Positions 1 to 7,661 of a DNA stretch of 64,000 nt are shown here, in pieces. The notes under the pieces were generated by a model that searched no databases, was not told the origin of the DNA, and saw only the letters and a program-made list of their open reading frames with translations. Both the position numbers and the translations under genes were made by a program. The DNA is taken from positions 1-64,000 of the forward strand of contig CBFIIU010000002.1 in the NCBI GenBank assembly GCA_965662735.1, in the 5' to 3' direction. This DNA is from JAYODZ01 sp965662735 (GTDB taxonomy: Bacteria > Pseudomonadota > Alphaproteobacteria > RS24). How positions within the stretch are numbered: position 1 is the first letter of the stretch; every line of letters begins with the position of its first letter.

Positions 1-513
1 GAGGCGGGTGCCCGTCAGGCGCCTTTAGCGGCGCATGCCGGACAAAACGCCTTGGACCGGTTAGACCATTTCCGCACTGCCAATGGCAGCACGCCGACAT
101 CTGAACTCCGTCTTGAAATGCAGCGCACCATGCAGGAAAATTGTGCCGTGTTCCGCACCGGTGATGTGCTCGAAGAGGGCTGCGCGCGTATGCAAAAAGT
201 TGTGGGGGGCATGGCTGATATCCGTGTTTCGGATCGGTCTTTGATCTGGAACAGCGATCTGATTGAAACCCTCGAATTTGACAATCTGATGGTCCAAGCG
301 ATCGCGACAGTTGAGGGCGCGAATGCCCGTAAAGAAAGTCGTGGAGGTCATGCGCGGGAAGATTATCCAGATCGCGATGATGAAAATTGGATGAAGCACA
401 CGCTGACATGGGTCGATGCCAAAGGTAAAGCCCGCCTCGATTACCGCGCTGTTCATACTTATACGCTGACCAATGAGGTTAGTTACATCGAACCCAAAGC
501 ACGGGTTTACTAG
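1..513 (+). CDS. sdhA: Succinate dehydrogenase flavoprotein subunit, C-terminal part
   Basis: This is the last 170 codons of SdhA, cut by the window edge; the open frame runs from base 1. SdhA carries FAD and oxidises succinate to fumarate on the inner face of the cytoplasmic membrane. The visible part is the C-terminal helical domain, recognisable from the RTMQENCAVFR stretch, the WMKHTLTW segment and the terminal YIEPKARVY. The FAD-binding and active-site regions lie upstream of the window. It is followed after 14 bp by sdhB, as expected for an sdhCDAB operon. No frame disruption is seen. Confidence 0.96.
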   Translation, partial: EAGARQAPLAAHAGQNALDRLDHFRTANGSTPTSELRLEMQRTMQENCAVFRTGDVLEEGCARMQKVVGGMADIRVSDRSLIWNSDLIETLEFDNLMVQAIATVEGANARKESRGGHAREDYPDRDDENWMKHTLTWVDAKGKARLDYRAVHTYTLTNEVSYIEPKARVY

Positions 514-527
514 GATCGGAGTACGAA

Positions 528-1307
528 ATGGTTGAAATTACTCTTCCCGCCAATTCCCGGGTTAAAAAAGGTAAGGCATTCGTTGCGCCAGGTGATTTAA
601 AAAAGCCCCGCACATTGAAAGTCTATCGGTGGAGCCCCGAAGATAACGAGAATCCGCGGATCGATAGCTACACATTCGACGCCGAAGACTGCGGTCCGAT
701 GGTATTGGATGCGCTGCTCAAAATTAAAAATGAAATGGATTCGACCCTCACTTTCCGGCGCTCCTGCCGCGAGGGAATTTGCGGCTCTTGCGCAATGAAT
801 ATTGATGGTCAAAACACTTTGGCTTGTACAAAGGGTTTGGATGAGGTGAAGGGGGAGGTCAATATTTATCCCTTGCCGCATATGCCCGTCATTAAAGATT
901 TGGTGCCCGATCTCACCAATCTCTATACGCAATATGCGTCGATCAAACCTTGGTTGACCACCGAAACACCAAAGCCCGAGAAAGAATGGCGGCAATCACC
1001 TGAAGACCGGACTAAACTCGACGGTTTGTATGAGTGTATTTTGTGCGCCTGTTGTTCGACATCGTGTCCGAGCTATTGGTGGAACTCCGATAAATATCTG
1101 GGTCCGGCGGTTTTGTTGCAGGCCTATCGATGGCTGGCGGATAGCCGGGATGAGGCGCGCGGTGAGCGGCTCGATGAGCTTGAGGATCCGTTCCGCGTCT
1201 ATCGGTGTCATACTATTATGAATTGTGCGAAAGCCTGCCCGAAAGGCTTGTCTCCTGCAAAGGCGATTTCCGAAATTAAAAAAATGATGGTGGCGCGGGA
1301 AGTTTAA
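528..1307 (+). CDS. sdhB: Succinate dehydrogenase iron-sulfur subunit
   Basis: The 259-residue protein passes electrons from SdhA-bound FAD to ubiquinone through three Fe-S clusters. The [2Fe-2S] ligands are Cys80, Cys85, Cys88 and Cys100 (motif RSCREGICGSCAMNIDG). A ferredoxin-type motif follows with Cys170, Cys173, Cys176 and Cys180, and the third set is Cys227, Cys233 and Cys237 near the C-terminus. Length and cysteine spacing are normal. The start at 528 follows a GGAG-containing ribosome site (ATCGGAGTACGAA). It is the last gene of the sdh operon and a hairpin lies about 20 bp downstream. Confidence 0.98.
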   Translation: MVEITLPANSRVKKGKAFVAPGDLKKPRTLKVYRWSPEDNENPRIDSYTFDAEDCGPMVLDALLKIKNEMDSTLTFRRSCREGICGSCAMNIDGQNTLACTKGLDEVKGEVNIYPLPHMPVIKDLVPDLTNLYTQYASIKPWLTTETPKPEKEWRQSPEDRTKLDGLYECILCACCSTSCPSYWWNSDKYLGPAVLLQAYRWLADSRDEARGERLDELEDPFRVYRCHTIMNCAKACPKGLSPAKAISEIKKMMVAREV

Positions 1308-1328
1308 ACCCCGTGATGCCGAGATGAT

Positions 1329-1355
1329 AAAGCCGTGGCCTTCGGTCACGGTTTT
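1329..1355 (+). terminator. Probable intrinsic terminator after sdhB
   Basis: A hairpin with core arms CCGTG and CACGG, extended by a GCC/GGT pairing, is followed by TTTT. It sits 21 bp after the sdhB stop and would end the sdh transcript. The T-tract is short, so strength is uncertain. Confidence 0.6.
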
Positions 1356-1383
1356 GTCATAGTTGCGTGCTAGATTTCATGTC

Positions 1384-1830
1384 ATGAAAAATATTCTTTT
1401 TCTGTGCACGGGAAATTCGTGCCGATCGATTATGGCTGAGGCCTATATGAACCATGCGTCGCGTGGGGCATGGCGCGCCTATAGTGCGGGAAGTCACCCC
1501 ACGGGCGAGGTGCATCCTTTGGCGCTCGAGACCTTGCGCGACGCTGGGATCTTGTTTACCCAGCCGGCCTCTAAATCTTGGACGCAATTCGAGTGTCCTG
1601 AATCGCCGCATATGGATTTAATCGTCACCGTATGTGGTCAGGCAGAGCGAGAAAGCTGTCCTGTGTGGCCAGGTCATCCATCCTCCATGCATTGGCCATT
1701 TCCCAATCCCGCCTATTTTTCTGGCCCTCTACCGGATCAGCGCGATCATTTTCGGAGCGTTTTCATCATGATCCAGCACCGTATCGATGATTTTTTAGCG
1801 GTCGGTCATTTGCAGGTCGGAATGAATTGA
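1384..1830 (+). CDS. ArsC-like / low-molecular-weight tyrosine phosphatase-fold protein
   Basis: The start at 1384 gives 148 residues beginning directly at the phosphate-binding strand; a GTG 21 bp upstream is less likely. The P-loop CX5R is present as Cys8 to Arg14 (CTGNSCR). The arrangement VCGQAERESCPVWPG (Cys84, Cys92) followed by HW and PNPA matches the thioredoxin/glutaredoxin-linked arsenate reductase branch rather than eukaryote-type phosphatases. Two positions are unusual: the family usually has VCD where this has VCG (residue 85), and a PDPA aspartate where this has Asn108, the place of the general acid. Function is therefore uncertain: arsenate reductase, a slow phosphatase, or a non-catalytic relative. 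No other ars genes are nearby. Confidence 0.8.
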   Translation: MKNILFLCTGNSCRSIMAEAYMNHASRGAWRAYSAGSHPTGEVHPLALETLRDAGILFTQPASKSWTQFECPESPHMDLIVTVCGQAERESCPVWPGHPSSMHWPFPNPAYFSGPLPDQRDHFRSVFIMIQHRIDDFLAVGHLQVGMN

Positions 1831-1925
1831 CCCCTATCCATCGCTAGGCGTAAAGTTGCGGCAGGGCCAGTGATTTGATGCGCGGTGCCGCCCTTGGCAC
1901 CCCTGACCGCGCCGAGGAGGATGTG

Positions 1926-3122
1926 ATGGATATGTCGTTCCCGCCAGAGATTGAGAATTTTCGTCAAGAAGTTCGTTCTTTCTTTGAAGCCCATCTCGAT
2001 GCGGCGCTAGTTCAGGCGGGTTCTTTATCGACGGGAATATGCAGCGACTATGCACCCGCCATGGCATGGCAAAAAATACTTCACCAACAAGGGTGGGCGG
2101 CACCGCATTGGCCGCAAGCCTATGGTGGCACAGGTTGGGATCCGCTGCGTCGGTATATTTTTACCAGTGAGTCGGCGCGCGCAGGCGCGCCGCGGCTGGC
2201 GCCCATGGGCCTTGGCATGATTGGGCCAACCCTCATTGTTCATGGGTCGCAGGCTCAAAAAGATTATTATTTGCCGCGCATTCTCTCTGGCGATGATTTT
2301 TGGTGCCAAGGATATTCCGAGCCAGGTTCGGGATCAGACCTTGCCAGCCTGTCGTGCCGCGCCGAACGCGATGGTGACGACTATATTGTCTCCGGCACCA
2401 AAATTTGGACGACGATGGCCCATCACGCCAATATGATTTTTGCTCTGGTGCGCACCGATATGACGGTGAAGCCTCAAAAGGGAATATCCTTTTTATTAAT
2501 TGATATGACGAGCCCCGGTATTGAGGTGCGGCCGATCATTACCCTTTCTGGCGACCATGAAGTTAATCAAGTGTTTTTTGACGGGGTGCGGGTTCCGGTG
2601 GCCAATCTTGTGGGCGCCGAGAATGACGGGTGGACGGTGGCAAAAGCGCTGCTGGCTTTTGAGAGAAGTGCCGCTTATGCGGCGCGCTTGCGCGAGAAAC
2701 GAGATCGGATTGCAGCCTTGGTGATCCCGCTCGAGGATCCGGATTTAACCGCGCGTTTGTCTGAATTGGATGTTAGGCTTGATGCGCTCGAGACCAGTGA
2801 ATTTCGAATTCAAGCCGCCCACGCGGCCGAGCTCGCAGGCCATACAGCGCAGCAACCCGACCTCAGCGCCAGCGCGCGGCTTAAAATTTCCGGAACGGAA
2901 TTACAGCAGGCCTTTGACACGCTCACGATTGAAGCGCTCGGACACCAAGGTCTTCGATGGACTACGCAGGCCCGTGCGCAAGGTGCCTTGTCTAACCACG
3001 CTGGGCCTGCTCTTGCCATTATGGGCATGGCTGACTATATGAGCAATCGCGCGGCCAGTGTCTATGGCGGGTCCAACGAAATTCAGCGCGGAATTATCGC
3101 TAAACAATATTTGCAGATGTGA
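1926..3122 (+). CDS. Acyl-CoA dehydrogenase family protein
   Basis: The protein is a 398-residue FAD-dependent acyl-CoA dehydrogenase. The ATG at 1926 is chosen because GAGGAGG lies 6 bp upstream; an upstream ATG at 1875 has no such site. The FAD/acyl-CoA middle-domain signature QGYSEPGSGSDLASL is clear, followed by GTKIWTT, and the C-terminal helical domain ends with YGGSNEIQRGIIAKQYL. In medium-chain enzymes the catalytic glutamate sits in a YEG motif; here that position is Gly (YGG), as in many bacterial paralogues whose base lies elsewhere or in a partner subunit. The substrate cannot be told. It is followed immediately by zapE. Confidence 0.9.
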   Translation: MDMSFPPEIENFRQEVRSFFEAHLDAALVQAGSLSTGICSDYAPAMAWQKILHQQGWAAPHWPQAYGGTGWDPLRRYIFTSESARAGAPRLAPMGLGMIGPTLIVHGSQAQKDYYLPRILSGDDFWCQGYSEPGSGSDLASLSCRAERDGDDYIVSGTKIWTTMAHHANMIFALVRTDMTVKPQKGISFLLIDMTSPGIEVRPIITLSGDHEVNQVFFDGVRVPVANLVGAENDGWTVAKALLAFERSAAYAARLREKRDRIAALVIPLEDPDLTARLSELDVRLDALETSEFRIQAAHAAELAGHTAQQPDLSASARLKISGTELQQAFDTLTIEALGHQGLRWTTQARAQGALSNHAGPALAIMGMADYMSNRAASVYGGSNEIQRGIIAKQYLQM

Positions 3123-3130
3123 CGCATCGC

Positions 3131-4288
3131 ATGTCTTCACCGTCGCAGCCGACGCCTTTGGCGGCCTATCATGCTTTAGTGGCCGCGGGCACCATCTCCC
3201 CTGACCGCGCACAAGAAGCCGCCGCGCAAGCCTTAGATGATCTGTGGCACCGATTAATGGCGGAGCGGGGGCTTGGGGCAAAACTCGCCCGCTTGTTTAC
3301 GCGGCGCCCAGCAGCGTCGAGCGGCGGCTTATATCTTCATGGTGGTGTTGGGCGCGGGAAGTCCATGTTGATGGATTCATTTTATGAAACTGTGCCGGAA
3401 CGACGCAAAAGACGCGTGCATTTTCATGCCTTTATGCAAGAGGTGCATCAGCGGATCCATGATGTTCGGCAGCGGCAGAAAAAAGGTCAGGCCAAGGCCG
3501 GCGATCCCATCCCGCCGGTCGCACAAGCGATTGCCCGACAAACCAAAATTCTGTGTTTTGATGAATTTCAGGTGAAGGACATTGCCGATGCCTCCATTCT
3601 GGGGCGGCTTTTTACAGCGCTGTTCGATGCTGGCGTTTGGGTGGTCGCCACCTCCAATCGTCATCCCCATGATCTATATGCGGGGGGCTTGCACCGCGAC
3701 CGCTTTTTGCCGTTCATCGCGCTGCTGACTGAGCGTCTTTCGGTGTTCGAATTGTCGGGAGAAACGGATTATCGCCTGGATCGACTGCTCGGACATCCAA
3801 CGTGGTTTACCCCGGTCGGCCGGCACAGCCGTGAAGCGCTCGATCAACGTTTTGCGGATATGACGGGGGGCGCGGCGCCGATCAGTGCAACAGTTCATCT
3901 GATGGGGCGTGAATGGGTCATTCCCATGACGGCCATGGGGGTTGCCCGCCTGCGCTTTGAAACCCTATGTGCTGAAAATCGGGGCGCGCCCGACTATCTG
4001 GCTCTGGCGCGGCAGTTTCATACGGTTGTGATCGATGCCATTCCCGCGCTCAGCCCCGAGAAACGCAACGAGGCTATTCGGTTTATCACCTTGATCGATA
4101 CGCTGTATGAGCACCGCGTCAAATTGATTGCCTCCGCCGATGCCGAACCTCAAGGGCTCTATCCAAGCGGCGATAGTGCTTTTGAATTTCAGCGCACCGT
4201 ATCGCGGTTAAACGAAATGCAATCGCGGGAATATATGGCGCTTCCGCATCGTCCGTCCGGGGAGGAAACTGAACCAGATCTCGGTTAA
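3131..4288 (+). CDS. zapE: ZapE / AFG1-family ATPase
   Basis: A P-loop ATPase of about 385 residues in the AFG1/LACE1 family; bacterial members (ZapE) act on the Z-ring during constriction. Walker A is GGVGRGKS, followed by HFHAFMQEVH, Walker B LCFDEFQVKDIADA and the sensor-like TSNRHPHDLY, all in the usual order. An alternative GTG start at 3119 would overlap the stop of the acyl-CoA dehydrogenase; neither has a strong ribosome site. ZapE just upstream of mdh and sucCD is a common alphaproteobacterial arrangement. Confidence 0.92.
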   Translation: MSSPSQPTPLAAYHALVAAGTISPDRAQEAAAQALDDLWHRLMAERGLGAKLARLFTRRPAASSGGLYLHGGVGRGKSMLMDSFYETVPERRKRRVHFHAFMQEVHQRIHDVRQRQKKGQAKAGDPIPPVAQAIARQTKILCFDEFQVKDIADASILGRLFTALFDAGVWVVATSNRHPHDLYAGGLHRDRFLPFIALLTERLSVFELSGETDYRLDRLLGHPTWFTPVGRHSREALDQRFADMTGGAAPISATVHLMGREWVIPMTAMGVARLRFETLCAENRGAPDYLALARQFHTVVIDAIPALSPEKRNEAIRFITLIDTLYEHRVKLIASADAEPQGLYPSGDSAFEFQRTVSRLNEMQSREYMALPHRPSGEETEPDLG

Positions 4289-4369
4289 GTGCGCATCACA
4301 CGACTTGCGTCGGTTCTTTAAACGCGCTAGATCACGCCAATTATTATCTCGATCGTGAAAGGGAAGACC

Positions 4370-5332
4370 ATGGCACGCAAAAAGATTGCATTGATTGGTG
4401 GGGGCCAAATTGGTGGCACATTGGCCCATTTGGCTGGACTAAAAGAGCTCGGCGATATTGTTATTTTCGATATTGTAGACGGCATTCCGCAAGGGAAGGC
4501 CTTGGATCTGGCTCAAAGCTCGCCCGTGAGTGGCTTCGATGCAGCTTTGTCGGGAACTAAATCTTACTCGGGCATTAAGGGCGCCGATGTAGTGATCGTG
4601 ACGGCGGGCGTGCCGCGTAAGCCGGGCATGAGCCGCGACGATCTGTTGGGTATTAATCTGAAAGTGATGCGCCAAGTGGGCGAGGGCATCAAAAAATATG
4701 CGCCCAATGCTTTCGTGATTTGTATCACTAACCCGCTTGATGCCATGGTTTGGGCCTTGCAAAAAGCCTCGGGCTTGCCAAAAAATAAAGTGGTCGGCAT
4801 GGCCGGCGTTCTGGATTCGGCTCGTTTCCGCCATTTCTTGGCCGAAGAATTTAATGTGTCGGTTCGCGACGTCACCGCCTTTGTTTTGGGTGGACATGGC
4901 GACACGATGGTGCCGAGCGTTCGCTATTCAACTGTTGCCGGTATCCCTTTGCCAGACCTTGTGAAGATGAAATGGACAACCCAAAAACGTTTGGACGAGA
5001 TTGTGCAGCGCACACGCGATGGCGGCGCGGAAATCGTGGGTCTGTTAAAAACAGGCTCTGCCTTCTACGCCCCCGCCGCCTCTGCAATCGAAATGGCCGA
5101 GAGCTATCTGAAAGACCAAAAGCGGGTTCTGCCCTGCGCGGCCCATTTAAGCGGAGAGTATAGCCGTAAAAACATTTATGTGGGTGTTCCCGTCGTGATC
5201 GGCGCCAAGGGTGTCGAACGCATTGTCGAGGTGAAATTGGATACAAAAGAGCGCGCCATGTTCAATAAATCCGTCAAGGCGGTTGAAGGCCTGTTGGACG
5301 CGTGTAAAAAAATCGATCCTAGCTTCCGCTAA
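4370..5332 (+). CDS. mdh: Malate dehydrogenase (NAD-dependent)
   Basis: The 320-residue enzyme interconverts malate and oxaloacetate in the TCA cycle. The Rossmann motif GGGQIGG lies near residue 10. The substrate-loop VPRKPGMSRDDL carries the Arg that favours malate over lactate, and the catalytic His is in GGHGDTMVP. The start at 4370 is preceded by GGGAAG; a GTG at 4355 in frame is less likely. The gene is followed by a strong terminator, so it is probably transcribed apart from sucCDAB-lpd. Confidence 0.98.
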   Translation: MARKKIALIGGGQIGGTLAHLAGLKELGDIVIFDIVDGIPQGKALDLAQSSPVSGFDAALSGTKSYSGIKGADVVIVTAGVPRKPGMSRDDLLGINLKVMRQVGEGIKKYAPNAFVICITNPLDAMVWALQKASGLPKNKVVGMAGVLDSARFRHFLAEEFNVSVRDVTAFVLGGHGDTMVPSVRYSTVAGIPLPDLVKMKWTTQKRLDEIVQRTRDGGAEIVGLLKTGSAFYAPAASAIEMAESYLKDQKRVLPCAAHLSGEYSRKNIYVGVPVVIGAKGVERIVEVKLDTKERAMFNKSVKAVEGLLDACKKIDPSFR

Positions 5333-5358
5333 AAGGCGCATTTTAGGTCGCGTTATAG

Positions 5359-5391
5359 AAGGCATGGAGAGCCGCTCTCCATGCCTTTTTT
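5359..5391 (+). terminator. Strong intrinsic terminator after mdh
   Basis: A perfect 13-bp stem (5359-5371 pairing with 5375-5387, AAGGCATGGAGAG on the left arm) with a 3-base loop runs into six T's. It lies 26 bp past the mdh stop. Confidence 0.95.
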
Positions 5392-5583
5392 AATGTCAGC
5401 CCCAGAGGCGATGGGGCGTTTAATGTGCCGCGGCGGTCGCCCCAGAAGTCGATGAAAAATATCGAATATTGTTGCTTTTCAGCCCTTTCATTGTTTTCAT
5501 TAGGTCCGATTGAAGATATAACGAGATCGGCGAAGCGCGTCGATGTCTAGGCCTATCGTTTATCAAAGAGGGTGAAAGTCAGA

Positions 5584-6753
5584 ATGAATATTCACGAATA
5601 TCAAGCAAAACAGGTTCTTAAATCTTTTGGGGTTCCCGTTCCAAATGGCCATGTCGCCTTTTCGACGGATGAGGCGGTGTCGGCTGCTGAGAAATTGGGT
5701 GGGCCGGTTTATGTGGTGAAAGCGCAAATCCATGCTGGTGGTCGTGGTAAGGGCGGCGGCGTTAAAGTTGTGAAGTCGCTCGATGATGTGCAGGCCGAAG
5801 CTGACCGCATGCTGGGCATGACCCTCGTGACCCATCAAACGGGCCCGGCGGGCCGATTGGTGAAGCGTGTTTACATTGAAGAAGGCTCAGATATTCAGCG
5901 CGAGCTTTATTTGTCGGTCTTGGTTGACCGCGCTACATCGCGCGTTTCATTTATTGCATCGACCGAAGGCGGGATGGACATTGAGCAAGTGGCGGCTGAG
6001 ACCCCTGAGAAAATTCTGACATTGAGCATTGACCCGGCTGCCGGCTTTTCGGCCCATCATGGCCGTCGGATTGCCTTTGCGCTGGGGCTTTCTGGGGATC
6101 AGGTGAAACAAGCGACGGCGCTGATCGGTAATTTGTATCGTGCGTTCATCGAAAAAGATATGTCGCTATTGGAAATAAACCCTCTCGTTGTGACCGGGTC
6201 GGGCGATTTACTGTGTTTGGATGCGAAGATGAATTTCGACTCCAATTCTTTATATCGGCAGGCGGATATTGTTGACCTGCGGGACTTGGATGAGGAAGAC
6301 CCTGCCGAGGTGGCCGCTTCTGAATATGACCTGAATTACATCAAGCTCGATGGTGAGATCGGATGTATGGTCAATGGTGCGGGCCTGGCAATGGCGACCA
6401 TGGATATTATTAAGCTTTATGGATCCGAACCGGCCAACTTCCTGGATGTGGGCGGCGGCGCCACCCGCGAAAAGGTGACGGAAGCCTTCAAAATCATTCT
6501 ATCGGATGACAATGTGAAAGGCATTTTGGTGAATATTTTTGGCGGCATCATGCGTTGTGATGTGATCGCCGAAGGTGTGGTCGCGGCCGCCCGCGAAACT
6601 CAATTATCTGTGCCTTTGGTGGTGCGGTTGGCGGGGACCAATGTTGAATTGGGCCAAAAAATTCTAAGCGAGTCGGGTTTGACCATCATTCCCGCAGATG
6701 ATCTTGATGATGCGGCACAGAAAATTGTCGCGGCTGTGAAGGAGCGTGGCTAA
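5584..6753 (+). CDS. sucC: Succinyl-CoA synthetase (ADP-forming), beta subunit
   Basis: The 389-residue beta subunit binds nucleotide and the CoA/succinate interface. The N-terminus MNIHEYQAKQ is typical and decides the start at 5584, with GAGGGTGAAAG upstream. The ATP-grasp region (KAQIHAGGRGKGGGVK, then LEINPLVV) and the C-terminal NIFGGIMRCDVIAEG loop are intact. Its TAA stop shares one base with the ATG of sucD (TAATG), so the two subunits are translationally coupled. Confidence 0.98.
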   Translation: MNIHEYQAKQVLKSFGVPVPNGHVAFSTDEAVSAAEKLGGPVYVVKAQIHAGGRGKGGGVKVVKSLDDVQAEADRMLGMTLVTHQTGPAGRLVKRVYIEEGSDIQRELYLSVLVDRATSRVSFIASTEGGMDIEQVAAETPEKILTLSIDPAAGFSAHHGRRIAFALGLSGDQVKQATALIGNLYRAFIEKDMSLLEINPLVVTGSGDLLCLDAKMNFDSNSLYRQADIVDLRDLDEEDPAEVAASEYDLNYIKLDGEIGCMVNGAGLAMATMDIIKLYGSEPANFLDVGGGATREKVTEAFKIILSDDNVKGILVNIFGGIMRCDVIAEGVVAAARETQLSVPLVVRLAGTNVELGQKILSESGLTIIPADDLDDAAQKIVAAVKERG

Positions 6754-7628
6754 TGTCGGTTCTTGTAAATTCTGAAACTAAAGTCATTTGCCAGGGGTTC
6801 ACGGGCTCTCAAGGCACATTTCATTCCGAGCAAGCGATTGCCTATGGCACCAAAATGGTCGGCGGGGTCACGCCCGGGCGTGGCGGCGAAACGCATCTCG
6901 ATTTGCCAATTTTTAATACGGTTGATGAGGCTGTGCATGCAACGGGTGCAACCGCAACCGCGATTTATGTGCCACCGCCCTTTGCTGCGGATGCCATCCT
7001 AGAGGCAATTGACGCCGGCATCGAGTTGGCGGTCTGTATTACCGAAGGCATACCTGTCACGGATATGATCCGCGTTAAGCGGGCCCTGCAAGGGTCCAAA
7101 ACGCGCTTGGTCGGCCCCAATTGCCCTGGGGTCATCACGCCCAACCAATGCAAAATTGGCATCATGCCTGGCCATATTCACCAGCCTGGATCCGTCGGTA
7201 TTGTCTCGCGCTCGGGAACATTGACCTATGAAGCGGTTGCGCAAACGACGGCCGAGGGGCTGGGTCAATCGACCTGCATCGGCATTGGCGGTGACCCGAT
7301 TAATGGAACGAACTTTATTGATTGCTTGGAGATGTTCCTGGCCGATGATCAGACGGAATCAATCATCATGATCGGCGAAATTGGTGGGTCAGCGGAAGAA
7401 GATGCGGCTGAAATGATCAAAGCCTCGAAGATCAAAAAGCCCATCGTTGGGTTTATTGCGGGGGTGACCGCCCCTCCTGGCCGTCGGATGGGCCATGCTG
7501 GTGCCATTATTTCCGGTGGTAAAGGCGGTGCGGACGACAAAATTGAGGCCATGCGTTCAGCTGGGATACATGTCTCGCCGTCGCCTGCGGCGCTTGGCAA
7601 AACGCTAGCATCAGTTTTAAATGGATAA
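6753..7628 (+). CDS. sucD: Succinyl-CoA synthetase (ADP-forming), alpha subunit
   Basis: The 291-residue alpha subunit is phosphorylated on a histidine during catalysis. The CoA-binding GFTGSQGTFHSEQAI is at the N-terminus, GPNCPGVI in the middle, and the active-site segment MGHAGAIISGGKGGADDK holds the phospho-His near residue 249. Length is normal. It overlaps sucC by one base and precedes sucA by 33 bp. Confidence 0.98.
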   Translation: MSVLVNSETKVICQGFTGSQGTFHSEQAIAYGTKMVGGVTPGRGGETHLDLPIFNTVDEAVHATGATATAIYVPPPFAADAILEAIDAGIELAVCITEGIPVTDMIRVKRALQGSKTRLVGPNCPGVITPNQCKIGIMPGHIHQPGSVGIVSRSGTLTYEAVAQTTAEGLGQSTCIGIGGDPINGTNFIDCLEMFLADDQTESIIMIGEIGGSAEEDAAEMIKASKIKKPIVGFIAGVTAPPGRRMGHAGAIISGGKGGADDKIEAMRSAGIHVSPSPAALGKTLASVLNG

Positions 7629-7661
7629 CATCATAGTACTCATTTCTCGGTAAGGTGTTTG

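Noticed and set aside
4439..4897. Long minus-strand open frames inside mdh and other housekeeping genes
   Set aside because: They are antisense shadows of well-supported genes.
5399..5417. Second hairpin after mdh
   Set aside because: Only a 5-bp stem with a 9-base loop and no T-tract; the terminator at 5359-5391 explains the transcript end.
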